A stretch of 64,000 bases of DNA, from positions 49,737 to 113,736 of the forward strand of contig NZ_FNNP01000009.1 in the NCBI RefSeq assembly GCF_900106805.1, in the 5' to 3' direction. Shown piece by piece: positions 1-9,424 of this stretch. The position numbers were made by a program, and so were the translations under genes. The DNA comes from Ruegeria halocynthiae. Lineage in GTDB: Bacteria > Pseudomonadota > Alphaproteobacteria > Rhodobacterales > Rhodobacteraceae. The notes below the pieces were generated by a model that was not told the DNA's origin, searched no databases, and saw nothing but the letters and a program-made list of their open reading frames with translations. Position 1 is the first letter of the stretch, and every line of letters begins with the position of its first letter.

Positions 1-1797
1 ACCGGACGGCGGTTCCGGTCCACCACCCCGGGGCTGGTGACACGCCGGACCGTACGGGCCGATGGGATACATCTGGTTGAACGGATCGAGGCGTCGGATG
101 ATGGGGATGCGCTGGTTTCGCCGCCTCAGGCCACTACGCAACAGGCAATCCGCCGTGCCATAGCCATCGCACTGGCCGTCGCCGAGTCTTATGCGGAACA
201 GACCCCGCTGGCAGACCTGAAACGTGCGAACCTTGCGGGCGATCTGCCAGCCGCGCGCAAGACCGAGTTTTCGGAACTGCTGACCGCCGAGGCTCTGATC
301 ACGTCGCATACCTTTGGTAATGCGCTGGCCTATCTGATGTCCTCACATCTGGGCGAGACCACCGTCGATATCGGCGAGATCGAAGAGGTCCTGACTGATA
401 ACGGCCAACTCGCCCTGCACGGAGCATTGTGGGAGCTGGACCAGACACTGGCCAAGCACGCCCCCGACGATGCCCACCTGATCGCGGCCACCAGCGCCTA
501 TGCCGAACAACTGATGGACAAGGCCGCCCTGCGCGCCCAGTCTGCAGGCCATCTGGCCCCGTTCCAGAACGCTGCCTGGCATATTGAGGCTGATGACCTG
601 ACGATCCGGGGGTTCGAACCGGCCTCGAAGGCCAAATCCACAACCCTGACCATGACGTTCAAGAAACCGAACGAGGTGGTCGGCAACCATATCGCCAAAT
701 ATCAGGCGATGAAGCTGGCCAAGATGGTGATGGCCTATGACTTCGACCGCCGCCTGAACCCGTTTGCTGAGCTCGGCGGGTTCATCTTTACCTTCATGGG
801 CGATGGCAAACCGGGCACCGGCAAGACCACTCTGATCCAGATGATGGCCGGGCTGATCAACGACTATTGCCAGAACGCAGGCTATCCGTTCCGCTATCAG
901 AACCTCAGCACCGACAATATCGACAGTTATCAGGGCAAATCCGGCCAAAACGCCAAGGCGTTTATCCACACGATCATCGACCCCTCGGTCATCGGCTTCG
1001 GTACCATCGACGATATTGACCAATTGGCCGGCAAACGCGGCGACCGGCAATCGTCAGCCGGTCAGCTGGAAATCACCGCTGTACTGATGGAGAGCTTTGC
1101 GGGCGCCAACACCGTCGTGCGGGGCAACTGCACCTTTGGCATGTTCTCGAACTACCCTGAAAATGTGGACGACGCCCTGCGTCAACGGGCGGGCGCGCGG
1201 TTCCTGGTGGACGGGCCGCAAACGCGTGAGGATTATATCGACATCCTGCACCTGCTGATGGGCCGCAACCACGACATCCCGTTGGGCGAACACGAAGCCT
1301 ATGCCGCGCAGGAAATCAAAAAGGCCGTCGCCGCCAGTTTCGAAAGCCATTCCCGCCCCCATGAAGAGGCTCTATTGCAAGTCTATGAACGGATTCAGGG
1401 TCAGATCGGTCAGATGGATACGATTGCCAAGATGGGGGCGTATCTGAAGGCGATCCAGCAGGCGGATGAGCGCTTTACCGGCCGCGCGATCAAGAACATC
1501 ACCGACGCGGTCAAGGTCCGCGCGATGGACTTTGAGCTGCCCGACGAATGGATGGAAAAACCCGACCTGTTCCTGTTCCGCGACTACGACATCAAGAAGG
1601 CCATGATCGAGGACCTGCGTCAGCCGATCACGGTCGAGATGGTTATGCAAGAGATCAACCGCTACGCCGACAGCGAATTCCGCTATGCCGACAAGAGTGA
1701 CGAGGTCGCCATCGAAAACGCCATCCGCCAGATGGGCCGGATGGAAGAGGCCAAGCGGCGGTATTTGGAGGGGAAGGATCAGGGGGCAAACCCATGA
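1..1797 (+). CDS. AAA+ family ATPase, 5' end outside window
   Basis: The frame is open to the first base, so the gene is probably truncated by the window edge; a GTG at 37 is the first possible start inside it (586 residues from there). An alpha-helical N-terminal half is followed by an AAA+ module: Walker A GDGKPGTGKTT at residues 255-265 (counted from the GTG), a Walker B-like FGTIDDID around 321-328, a sensor-1-like asparagine in FGMFSNYPENV and an arginine-finger-like DALRQRAGARF. It is the first visible gene of a five-gene operon and overlaps the next gene by 4 bp, so translation is probably coupled. Function is unknown. The AAA+ assignment comes from motifs; a role in remodelling a membrane complex is only inferred from the membrane-protein neighbours. 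Confidence 0.8.
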   Translation, partial: TGRRFRSTTPGLVTRRTVRADGIHLVERIEASDDGDALVSPPQATTQQAIRRAIAIALAVAESYAEQTPLADLKRANLAGDLPAARKTEFSELLTAEALITSHTFGNALAYLMSSHLGETTVDIGEIEEVLTDNGQLALHGALWELDQTLAKHAPDDAHLIAATSAYAEQLMDKAALRAQSAGHLAPFQNAAWHIEADDLTIRGFEPASKAKSTTLTMTFKKPNEVVGNHIAKYQAMKLAKMVMAYDFDRRLNPFAELGGFIFTFMGDGKPGTGKTTLIQMMAGLINDYCQNAGYPFRYQNLSTDNIDSYQGKSGQNAKAFIHTIIDPSVIGFGTIDDIDQLAGKRGDRQSSAGQLEITAVLMESFAGANTVVRGNCTFGMFSNYPENVDDALRQRAGARFLVDGPQTREDYIDILHLLMGRNHDIPLGEHEAYAAQEIKKAVAASFESHSRPHEEALLQVYERIQGQIGQMDTIAKMGAYLKAIQQADERFTGRAIKNITDAVKVRAMDFELPDEWMEKPDLFLFRDYDIKKAMIEDLRQPITVEMVMQEINRYADSEFRYADKSDEVAIENAIRQMGRMEEAKRRYLEGKDQGANP

Positions 1798-2141
1798 CAG
1801 CGTTGGTAATGGCAACATTTCCGTTGATGTTAATTCTCGGCATTATGTCAGGTTGCTTTTTGACGAAGCTCCTGCTCGGTCTCGTGTTGCCCGTTGAACT
1901 AGGAGAGTACACACCTCCAACAGTTTTGCTTTGGAGTTTCCTGAGCGTCGCTATTGGCGTTTTCACTGGGTTGTTACCTTGGTACTTCGGCTTCAATTGG
2001 TTTTGGACCCAAGTGGATTTCCGTTTCTTTATCGGAGCTTTTCCATGGGTTGAGCATGTTTGGGTTGCCATGTCGGCACCTATTTGGTTCGGAATTTACT
2101 GGGCCATAAAACTGCAACGAAATAGCGGTGAGTCAGCATGA
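1794..2141 (+). CDS. small integral membrane protein, unknown function
   Basis: A 115-residue, strongly hydrophobic protein with about three predicted membrane segments (residues roughly 3-25, 38-62 and 80-103) and a short basic tail. The start ATG overlaps the upstream stop (ATGA) and its stop overlaps the start of the next gene (ATGA), so it is translationally coupled on both sides. Its bases are visibly richer in A+T and its codons less biased than those of both neighbours, which suggests later arrival or relaxed selection. I recognise no family. The exact overlaps and the lack of another frame with good coding character support it as real. Confidence 0.65.
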   Translation: MTALVMATFPLMLILGIMSGCFLTKLLLGLVLPVELGEYTPPTVLLWSFLSVAIGVFTGLLPWYFGFNWFWTQVDFRFFIGAFPWVEHVWVAMSAPIWFGIYWAIKLQRNSGESA

Positions 2142-3475
2142 TCCGCCTCATCGAAAAAGGCCTGATGTTTGGCAACCTTGTCCACATCTCCAGCCCGGCT
2201 CTGGTCGAGCGGTATAACCGCGCGTTGCAGCATCTGGCGGGCAAGACCACGGCGCTGATGGATTTTCATGTCGATATCTCGGGCTATTCGCCAGAGGTGG
2301 GGATTGAGCTGGAGGATGAGCTCTACCTCAACCCCAATGGGGTCAACCGGCAGTTCATCCTGCTGACGACCGAGCAGAAACGCGCACCGTTGCTGAACGT
2401 CAAATTCTCGACCTCGCGCGATATCCTGCGCGAATTCATCGAGGTGAACGAGGCGCAGTTGTTCGCCCTGACCGCCACCGATGCGGTGGCCGGAGAATTG
2501 GTGAACTCGGTCATCAAACTCACCACGCCCCGCGATCTGTTCAACATCCAGAAGATCGAGATTGAGGCTGACACCGCAGGTGGCACCTTGCTCAAGGCCC
2601 AGCAATTGGCAGGCATGGTCGAGCAGTTCAAAACGGAAGAGGATGCCTGGTTCGACGACGTGTTGATCGCCAAGATGATCGAGACGGCCAAGGAAACCGG
2701 AGACGTCACCCGCAACCCCGTGCACCTGCGCCATACCGCGTTCGAGCAGCGCAATTTCTGGACGGCACATTTCGGGGGGCTGTATCTGTTTCCTGATCTG
2801 GATCACCCGGCGGCAATCTGCATGGGCGATAAGCCTGACAACCTGCCGATCAAATACGCCTTTGAACCGTCACAGCGGAACCAGATTGCCAAATTCCTCG
2901 ACTATAACGATCTGGTTGAACCCATCGTCAAAGCACGCGGCGTGGATGCCGCCGCGATCCTGCAGCAGAAGATGGATTTTCTGACCGTTGCCGCCGCCGC
3001 AGATGCAGATGTAGATCTGACAGGACTGGACCGCAGCGACATGCGGCGGCTTGCGCGAAACCACTCGGACCGCCTGCCCGAGGCCTATCATGGGCTTGCA
3101 CAACTGTTGCGCTGGGCGACGGATGGTGGGCGCTGGCCCCGCATCACCTCGGACCATGCGGCGTATTTCTATACGCTGCGTGCGGCGAACACGCCAAACC
3201 GCGATCTGGTGAACATGCTGCTGGCCGAGCTGGCCCCGCTGGACCCACGTCAGCTGTTCATCTGTCACAAGGAGCTGTTCTACAGCACCTACGCCAAATG
3301 GCCTGAAAGCAAGAAAGCCTATGTTGCCGACTTCCTCGCGCGCGAGTATCAGGTGGACAAGGCCGGTTCGCGCGCTGCGTTGTTCGGGCATGAGCCGGAT
3401 ATGAGCGGGGAGGACCGGGTCAGTGATGCGGTGATCTCGCGCGTTGGCCCATGGGGTGTGGTCGGGAGGAATTAG
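2138..3475 (+). CDS. DUF6638-like protein
   Basis: A 445-residue, apparently soluble protein with no signal peptide or membrane segment. From recall it resembles the Rhodobacterales family DUF6638, whose function is unknown; this was not checked by search. The N-terminal 180 residues are mixed alpha/beta with an acidic patch (GIELEDELYLNPNG); the C-terminal half is mostly helical. It overlaps the upstream membrane-protein gene by 4 bp and is followed after 1 bp by another small membrane protein. Cotranscription with an AAA+ ATPase suggests the two act together, perhaps as ATPase and substrate adaptor, which is inference only. Confidence 0.7.
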   Translation: MIRLIEKGLMFGNLVHISSPALVERYNRALQHLAGKTTALMDFHVDISGYSPEVGIELEDELYLNPNGVNRQFILLTTEQKRAPLLNVKFSTSRDILREFIEVNEAQLFALTATDAVAGELVNSVIKLTTPRDLFNIQKIEIEADTAGGTLLKAQQLAGMVEQFKTEEDAWFDDVLIAKMIETAKETGDVTRNPVHLRHTAFEQRNFWTAHFGGLYLFPDLDHPAAICMGDKPDNLPIKYAFEPSQRNQIAKFLDYNDLVEPIVKARGVDAAAILQQKMDFLTVAAAADADVDLTGLDRSDMRRLARNHSDRLPEAYHGLAQLLRWATDGGRWPRITSDHAAYFYTLRAANTPNRDLVNMLLAELAPLDPRQLFICHKELFYSTYAKWPESKKAYVADFLAREYQVDKAGSRAALFGHEPDMSGEDRVSDAVISRVGPWGVVGRN

Positions 3476-3476
3476 G

Positions 3477-3743
3477 ATGTTCGGAGCTATGCGCCTGTTT
3501 CTGATCCTGCTGGTCGCCCAGACGGTCGCCTATTTTGCGCTGTCCTACTATTCGCGTGGGATGCGTCGACGCAAGCTTGAGACGTGGTGGGACGAGAAAG
3601 GCAAAAAGGGCAACAAAGAAGCCTTTGTTGAACGCGGGTTGCATGTGTATGACAACTCGTTCCGGCGCAAACTGATCCTGGGTGTCTATATCGTGCCATG
3701 GGTGGCGATTGGCGCGCTGATCTATATCGTGAATTACATGTGA
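3477..3743 (+). CDS. small two-helix membrane protein, unknown
   Basis: An 88-residue protein. The start at 3477 is preferred over an earlier in-frame GTG at 3444 because it has a good ribosome site (GGGAGGA) and begins immediately after the upstream stop. A hydrophobic segment at residues 4-21 and another near the C terminus (about 66-86) flank a highly basic middle (RGMRRRKLETWWDEKGKKG), giving a hairpin topology. It has a length and layout often seen for uncharacterised cation-transport or assembly accessory proteins, but no family can be assigned. It is the fourth gene of the AAA+/DUF6638 operon. Confidence 0.7.
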   Translation: MFGAMRLFLILLVAQTVAYFALSYYSRGMRRRKLETWWDEKGKKGNKEAFVERGLHVYDNSFRRKLILGVYIVPWVAIGALIYIVNYM

Positions 3744-3753
3744 GGGTTACGGC

Positions 3754-4398
3754 ATGGCCTATGTGAAATGGGCATTCATTATCATCTTCTGGGGCACGAT
3801 TGCCGTGATCCTGCAATATTCCCTGCCGCAGCACGATGTTGTGCGGATCGTCAACACCTACGAAGAACGTCAGGATCTTAACGATTGGACGCGGATTTTC
3901 TGGTCCGAGCCGGAGGACCAATCCACCAGTCTATCAAACCGAGATGTGCAGTTCATTCAAGCTGTGCGCACCAACGGTAAGCCCATTGTCTATCGCAACG
4001 AAGACACCGGTTGGGGCTGGCCGCCCTACTTCAAATTCGACACTGCGAACCTTTACACCGAGGCCAACGATGCAAAGTCGACCAAAGAAAATCCCGATTG
4101 GGTGGTCGTAACACATTACGGTTGGCGCAACGAGTTCATGTCGATCTTTCCCAATGCGATTTTCATCCGGCATGTCGAAGGGCCTGATGTTCGCATCATA
4201 CCCTGGTTCAACATCATCTTCCTGACGCTGTTTGCAGCCTTTGTGTGGGCAATCTGGGTTAGGTGGCGTCGATTCCGGCAAAAGAAAATCGATCCTGTTC
4301 TGGAGAACATGGAAGATGGACTTTACGCTGCAGGTGACGCGATTGATGAAAAACGCAAGGGTTTACGCCGCTGGCTGGATAGTTGGAAATCCAAGTAA
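3754..4398 (+). CDS. DUF1523-like membrane protein
   Basis: A 214-residue protein with an N-terminal membrane segment (residues about 6-24), an extracytoplasmic middle of about 120 residues that carries a conserved-looking WGWPPYFKFDT and a YGWRNEFMSIFPNA motif, and a second membrane segment at about 149-169 followed by a basic cytoplasmic tail. The layout matches my recall of the DUF1523 family of Proteobacteria, which has no known function. It begins 10 bp after the preceding gene and is probably the last gene of the operon; the convergent flgI ends 46 bp downstream with no clear terminator hairpin between. Confidence 0.8.
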   Translation: MAYVKWAFIIIFWGTIAVILQYSLPQHDVVRIVNTYEERQDLNDWTRIFWSEPEDQSTSLSNRDVQFIQAVRTNGKPIVYRNEDTGWGWPPYFKFDTANLYTEANDAKSTKENPDWVVVTHYGWRNEFMSIFPNAIFIRHVEGPDVRIIPWFNIIFLTLFAAFVWAIWVRWRRFRQKKIDPVLENMEDGLYAAGDAIDEKRKGLRRWLDSWKSK

Positions 4399-4444
4399 GT
4401 CAGATATCGGCGTAGTTCGTAGCAAAGCGCATTCGCTTGACCGC

Positions 4445-5539
4445 TCATCTGACGATGAACTCTGCGTGAAGCGCTCCGGCGGCCTTGATGGTTTTCAGGA
4501 TATCGATCATGTCGCGTGGCGATACGCCCAAGGCGTTCAATCCGGCGACCACCTCGGAAAGAGTGGTTGCTTCGGGGATTTCTGCTAGCCCGGTTCCTTC
4601 TTCTTCCTCGATTCCAGCGAATGTGCGCGGAACAACCACAGTTTCGCCCCGGGCAAACGGATTGGGTTGAACTGCAATAGGGGCTTCCTCGACCGTAAGA
4701 GTTAAATTGCCCTGCGATACCGCCACGCGCGAAATTCTGACATCCTTACCCATGACGATAGTGCCGGACCTTTGATCCACAACGACGCGGGCCTTGCTTT
4801 CGGGTTCGACCAGAATGTTTTCAATCCGGCCGATGGCATGGGCGGTAGACGCCGTTCGGGTTGCGGCGATATTCAGCTCGACCGTGCCGGAATCGCGCAT
4901 GATTGCAACGGCGCGATTGAATTCAGTGTTGATCGCCGCTTCGATACGCCCCGCAGTGGTGAAATCGGGCTCGCGCAACGCCAGTCTGAGCAGTGTCAAT
5001 GTCGAGAGTTCAAAATCAATCTCACGTTCGACCCGTGCCCCGGCTGGGATGACGCCTGATGTCGGGACCCCTCGCGTGACTGATGCCGCGTCACCTCCGA
5101 CTGCTGTACCACCGGCAAGCACCGTACCTTGCGCCACGGCATAGATCTGACCATCCGCCGCATTCAGCGGAGTCATAATCAGTGTCCCCCCCAGCAGACC
5201 CTTGGAATCGCCGATGGCAGACACCGTCACATCAATTTGTCCACCGACACGTGCAAAGGGTGGCAGGCTGGCGGTGACCAACACAGCGGCCACGTTCTTG
5301 GGGCGAAAATCTTCGCCATTCACGTTTACTCCCAACCGCTCAAGTATGTTGGACATGATCTCTTCGGTGAAGGGAGAGTTGCGGAGGCCGTCGCCAGTAC
5401 CATTCAAACCGACCACAAGGCCATAGCCGACCAGATCGTTGCCGCGCACACCGTCGAAATCCACCAGATCTTTTAGGCGAATAGCACCTGCATTGGCGAT
5501 GCAGGGTAAGATAATCAGAAGGAACGCGAGTATCTTCAT
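4445..5539 (-). CDS. flgI: flagellar P-ring protein FlgI
   Basis: FlgI assembles in the periplasm into the P ring, the bushing around the flagellar rod in the peptidoglycan layer. The 364-residue protein has a Sec signal peptide (first about 17 residues, ending near ANA/GAI) and the family hallmark starts RLKDLVDFDGVRGNDLVGYG and GLVVGLNGTGDGLRNSPFT. The length matches the family. The start overlaps the stop of flgL by 4 bp. It is the last gene of the motB-flgE-flgK-flgL-flgI run. Confidence 0.96.
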   Translation of the reverse strand: MKILAFLLIILPCIANAGAIRLKDLVDFDGVRGNDLVGYGLVVGLNGTGDGLRNSPFTEEIMSNILERLGVNVNGEDFRPKNVAAVLVTASLPPFARVGGQIDVTVSAIGDSKGLLGGTLIMTPLNAADGQIYAVAQGTVLAGGTAVGGDAASVTRGVPTSGVIPAGARVEREIDFELSTLTLLRLALREPDFTTAGRIEAAINTEFNRAVAIMRDSGTVELNIAATRTASTAHAIGRIENILVEPESKARVVVDQRSGTIVMGKDVRISRVAVSQGNLTLTVEEAPIAVQPNPFARGETVVVPRTFAGIEEEEGTGLAEIPEATTLSEVVAGLNALGVSPRDMIDILKTIKAAGALHAEFIVR

Positions 5540-6549
5540 CTCAGGAAATTCACCAGCGATAGGTTGGCATTGCGAACGGTCACGGAATACAGGCTCTCCA
5601 GCTGAAACTGGATGGTTTGCAGCCGCGCTGCGGTCTCGTATGGATCTGCGGCTATCAATTCATTGCGGGCGTGCTCGGCACTCGTTTTTGCGGCGGCATT
5701 GCGCGTGGCAGCGTGCTCAACGCGCGCCTCAGCTGCGCCGACCTCGGCCCGCAGATTGACCGTTGCGTCCTGTGCATTCGCCAGGTCGACACCGAGTTCT
5801 GTGAACAATGCGGTCCGCAACACCGGCGCCCAGTTCAGCGCATCATCCGACGCGAGCGCCGCAACGGCGGCATCGCGCATTGCGGCCTTCAGCGTGGGAT
5901 CAGTTGCGGTGATTGGAAGATTGATCCGTTCATTCTCGGAAACCTGCATCGGCGCCAGGGCCGTTGCATTGCCGTGATATATGACCGCATCAAAACCAGT
6001 GGGGTCGTTGAACCAATCCTCTGCGGCCTGTCTAATATCAGTCGCAGTGGTCAGGCCGGTCAACTCAGCCTGCAGCGCGCTTAGCAGAGTTTCTGCAGAC
6101 GCAAGCGGCGAGATATCGGTTGAGGTGCCAGAATACAGGCTCCGCCCGCCTGTCCGGGTGTTGAGTGCCGATATCATTGTATCGAGCTCATTTCGTGCCT
6201 GAACCGAGGCCTGTTCGTGCGTCACGGTCTGATTGGCGGTCTCAAACGACAGCAGCGACGCCGACAATTCAGCCACTGAATCGCCGAAGGTTGTCAGGCT
6301 TAGCTGCATTGCGTCGGTGAACAGGCGCGCCTCCGCGGTGGCGATGGAAAAGGCGTCCAACCGCTCGATACTGCGATCCAGATCCAGCAGATGCGAGTAA
6401 TCGCCCCCTAAACGGCCTGAGATATCCTGCACTTGGCCTGTGGACATCTCGTAGGACAGGGTCTCGATCTGTGACTTGATCTCGGTGCTGCGTGACCGCA
6501 AGGTCAGGCCGCGCGCCAGATCACCTATTGAATTCAATGTCATGTTCAT
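5536..6549 (-). CDS. flgL: hook-filament junction / flagellin-like protein FlgL
   Basis: A 337-residue flagellin-fold protein. The N-terminal helical region (residues 1-120) and C-terminal helical region (about 240-337, ending in LESLYSVTVRNANLSLVNFLR-type sequence) are the D0/D1 coiled-coil parts shared by flagellin and FlgL; the short middle is variable. Position directly behind flgK identifies it as the HAP3 junction protein rather than the filament flagellin. It is coupled to both neighbours by 4-bp overlaps. Exported by the flagellar type III apparatus; no signal peptide. Confidence 0.88.
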   Translation of the reverse strand: MNMTLNSIGDLARGLTLRSRSTEIKSQIETLSYEMSTGQVQDISGRLGGDYSHLLDLDRSIERLDAFSIATAEARLFTDAMQLSLTTFGDSVAELSASLLSFETANQTVTHEQASVQARNELDTMISALNTRTGGRSLYSGTSTDISPLASAETLLSALQAELTGLTTATDIRQAAEDWFNDPTGFDAVIYHGNATALAPMQVSENERINLPITATDPTLKAAMRDAAVAALASDDALNWAPVLRTALFTELGVDLANAQDATVNLRAEVGAAEARVEHAATRNAAAKTSAEHARNELIAADPYETAARLQTIQFQLESLYSVTVRNANLSLVNFLR

Positions 6550-7997
6550 AACCTCAGCAGAGTGTCCATCAGCTCGTCGACGACGGCGACGATGCGGGCA
6601 TTTGCGGCGTAGGCCTGCTCGATCTGCATCAGGCGTTGCAGTTCAGTGTCGCTGTCAACGCCGTGTTCAGCGACGATTTTTTGCATCTCCAACTGAGCAT
6701 TCGCGGCAAAACTGCTGCGTTGGTCCGCAGCATGTGCGTTTGCTCCGGCCTTTGACGACAACGCTTCGGCGATCTCGGCCGCGCGCATGGACCCTGTTCC
6801 GAACCTAATTGCGGGAGTGGGGCGGGAAGCGGTCAGAACCGCGCTGAAAGCCTGCAATTGGCTCGCATCACCCGGAGCGCCGGGCGTCAGAGCGCCGAGG
6901 CCTGCACGCAATTTCCAGCTTTCACCACCCGTATCCGGATCAACCACAGCGTTCAGCGCAATGCGTGACGCGAGGCCGGTTTGCGCGGCGGGATCAAAGC
7001 GGTTGCCGTCATCGGTGAACAAACCTGGATCAGTGGCGGCGGTTGTCGGGTCCAACCCCGCAGTCTCAAACCGCTCGATCAGGTCGCGGGCGACCGCATC
7101 CAGATCGGCCTGCGCCTCGACGGCCAGTTCATCGCGGTTCGCGAACTGTGCCATCAGCGCGCCGCTTCTGATCTGGGCAAAGTCTCCGCTGACCCGGACG
7201 GTGTGGCCGTTGAGTTCGAGCCCGGACAGCAGGCCGTTGTCCACTGTCATATGCGGCATGGTATCGCCGGTGGTCGTGAATGAGAACGCGGCGGCGGTTC
7301 CCTCCAGCAAGATCAGTCCACCATCGGAATAGAGCGAGACCTGATCATTATCGCGTGCAATCGCGTTGACCGGCACCAGTTCATTGACCTGATCGATCAA
7401 TATCTGCCGTTGGTCGAGAAGCGCGCCGATATCCCCACCCGAATTGCGGATTGCGGGAATACGGGCGTTCAGTTTTTCGATATCTTTCAGGGTTTGGTTC
7501 AGCGTATCGACCTGCTTTCCTATCGTGCGATCTGCGTCGGAACGCATTTGTCGCACCCCCTCGGAGGCGTTATTGAGCGCGGTGCTCAACTCGCTGCCTG
7601 CGTGGAGCACCTGATCCAGCCGCTGGGCGGAACCTGGCAGGCTGGCTGCGGTAATCAGGCGGCTTTCAAACTGGGCCAGCCTGGCAGAGATCGAAGTGGC
7701 ATCATTGGCCGTTCCGACCAGCTTTTCAAAGCCTGAATGAAACTGCGCCAAGGTTTTGGCTGCAGCCAGATCTGCATCGGTTGCTCTGCGGTTTGCGATC
7801 AGCACCGGATCTTGATGCCGTGTAATGCCGACGACACGGACGCCATTACCAGAAACCGGGCTGGTCGCCAGTTCTAGCGATCTGCGGGCATAGCCAGGGG
7901 TCAGCGCATTCGCGATGTTTCCCGATACTACCGCTGCGCCGCGGCTGGCCGCGCTTAGACCGCCCAGTGCGTTGTTTAGTGCAGTCGACATATTCAT
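6546..7997 (-). CDS. flgK: flagellar hook-associated protein FlgK
   Basis: HAP1, the first hook-filament junction protein. The 483-residue sequence starts with the rod/hook family motif (ALNNALGGLSAASRGAAVVSGNIANALTPGYARR) shortened here to its key parts SGNIANALTPGYA, and ends with the matching C-terminal helix containing LMQIEQAYAANARIVAVVDE. The middle is the variable surface domain. An ATG two codons downstream (7991) is an equally possible start. It lies 33 bp after flgE and overlaps flgL by 4 bp. Confidence 0.95.
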   Translation of the reverse strand: MNMSTALNNALGGLSAASRGAAVVSGNIANALTPGYARRSLELATSPVSGNGVRVVGITRHQDPVLIANRRATDADLAAAKTLAQFHSGFEKLVGTANDATSISARLAQFESRLITAASLPGSAQRLDQVLHAGSELSTALNNASEGVRQMRSDADRTIGKQVDTLNQTLKDIEKLNARIPAIRNSGGDIGALLDQRQILIDQVNELVPVNAIARDNDQVSLYSDGGLILLEGTAAAFSFTTTGDTMPHMTVDNGLLSGLELNGHTVRVSGDFAQIRSGALMAQFANRDELAVEAQADLDAVARDLIERFETAGLDPTTAATDPGLFTDDGNRFDPAAQTGLASRIALNAVVDPDTGGESWKLRAGLGALTPGAPGDASQLQAFSAVLTASRPTPAIRFGTGSMRAAEIAEALSSKAGANAHAADQRSSFAANAQLEMQKIVAEHGVDSDTELQRLMQIEQAYAANARIVAVVDELMDTLLRL

Positions 7998-8030
7998 CAG
8001 GCGTTTCCTTTCCGCCGGTCAGCCACCGGA

Positions 8031-9326
8031 TCAGCGTTTGATATTGGTGGTTTCCTGCAACATCTCATCCACGGTCTGAATGACCTTAGCGCTTGAGGAA
8101 TAGGCGCGTTGGGTCTGGATCATCGAGGTCAGTTCGGTAGCAACATCAGTGGTCGACTCCTCGCGTGCAAAGGACACCAGATCGCCTGTCGGCCCCTCGC
8201 CTGCGTTCCACAAGAAGAAAGTGCCGCTGTTGCGTGATGGCGCGTAAGTCTGACTGTCCAGTGCGGTCAACCCGTTTGGGTTGGGGACGTCGGCCAAAGG
8301 AATCTGGAACATCCGGCGGCTGATTCCGGTATCGTAAAACGCGTAGACATAGCCGTTTTCATCGACCTGCACGCTTGTCATGGTTCCTACAGCAGAACCA
8401 TCGCGGGTGATCGAAACCGGTGCAAACGTGTCCGAAAGCTGCGTAATCCCGTCCGCGTCGCCGATCTGTCCGATATTGATCTCCATCGGTCCACCGGCCA
8501 CATTGACCACTACGCTGCCGGTTGTCGGATCGTAGGCACCGCCGGACACGGCGGCAACACTTGCCAAGGTGCCACCGGCTGTGCGGCTATCGGTAAAGGT
8601 CAAAGTGTACTCACCGATGACAGTGCCACCCGAGGCCGAATCGCGCAAAGTCATAGTCCATTCATTGCTGCTGCCGGTTGCTGGAACCGTTGGTACCAAT
8701 TCGATATCGACGCTTTCAGATTTGCCCAGGTTATCGAAATACTCGACCGATAGTGGCTGAGCATCCCCCGGCGCGCCGGCGTCGGTTGCAGTTGCCGGCA
8801 GGTTCATGCGTAGATTCATGGATGTTGTAGGGGCACCAGACAGCTGATTAACGCTCAGCTGAATGGGTTCCAGCGCAGCTGGTGTGTCGCGCGGAACGCT
8901 GGGGATGGTGCCGTCTGCAGCGGCGCGCCAGCCCAGAAGAACAAGGCCGGATTGGGTGACCAGATACCCTTCTTCATTAGTACGGAACGAACCTGTTGTG
9001 GTCAGCAACATCTCGTTTGAACCCGACGCGATCTGCGAGCTTGGGCGAACCGGCAGCATACCCCGGCCACGCACGGCCAGATCCGTTGAGTTGTTGGTGG
9101 TTACCAGAGATCCGCGTTGATCGATCAGGCGCTGGCTCGTGGTTCGGACCCCACCTGCCGAATAGCTACCACCCTGGCCCGACGTGACCATGGAATGAAA
9201 ATCGGTCTCCACCCGCTTATAGCCAAAAGTCGAAGAGTTGGCGATGTTATCAGAGATCGTGGCCAGCCTGTTGGCGTTGGCCTTCAGCGCCGCCACACCG
9301 GCATTCAGCGAAGAGGAAATGGTCAT
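8031..9326 (-). CDS. flgE: flagellar hook protein FlgE
   Basis: Structural protein of the hook. I start it at 9326 (431 residues, N terminus MTISSSLNAGVAALKANANR) because this matches family N termini and has AAAGGG upstream; the frame stays open further to 9374, but that would add a non-conserved, cysteine-free leader running into the CtrA-like promoter region. The flagellar rod/hook motif SDNIANSSTFGYKRVETDF is at about residues 27-45 and the C-terminal family helix (LTSMIQTQRAYSSSAKVIQTVDEM) is at the end. Exported by the flagellar type III system. Confidence 0.95.
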   Translation of the reverse strand: MTISSSLNAGVAALKANANRLATISDNIANSSTFGYKRVETDFHSMVTSGQGGSYSAGGVRTTSQRLIDQRGSLVTTNNSTDLAVRGRGMLPVRPSSQIASGSNEMLLTTTGSFRTNEEGYLVTQSGLVLLGWRAAADGTIPSVPRDTPAALEPIQLSVNQLSGAPTTSMNLRMNLPATATDAGAPGDAQPLSVEYFDNLGKSESVDIELVPTVPATGSSNEWTMTLRDSASGGTVIGEYTLTFTDSRTAGGTLASVAAVSGGAYDPTTGSVVVNVAGGPMEINIGQIGDADGITQLSDTFAPVSITRDGSAVGTMTSVQVDENGYVYAFYDTGISRRMFQIPLADVPNPNGLTALDSQTYAPSRNSGTFFLWNAGEGPTGDLVSFAREESTTDVATELTSMIQTQRAYSSSAKVIQTVDEMLQETTNIKR

Positions 9327-9380
9327 CGGCACGCCCTTTTGTTGCGTCAATCGTTGTTGCAACACGTACCGCACCGGCCC

Positions 9381-9396
9381 TTAACAGCGCGCTAAC
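9381..9396 (-). promoter_or_regulatory. CtrA-like box upstream of flgE
   Basis: TTAA-N7-CTAAC on the plus strand, one mismatch from the CtrA consensus TTAA-N7-TTAAC. It lies 55-70 bp upstream of the flgE start in the gap between motB and flgE. CtrA control of flagellar genes is established in Caulobacter and in several Rhodobacterales; binding here is inferred. Confidence 0.5.
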
Positions 9397-9424
9397 AGCT
9401 AAAATTCTGTCTATCCTTTGCCTC

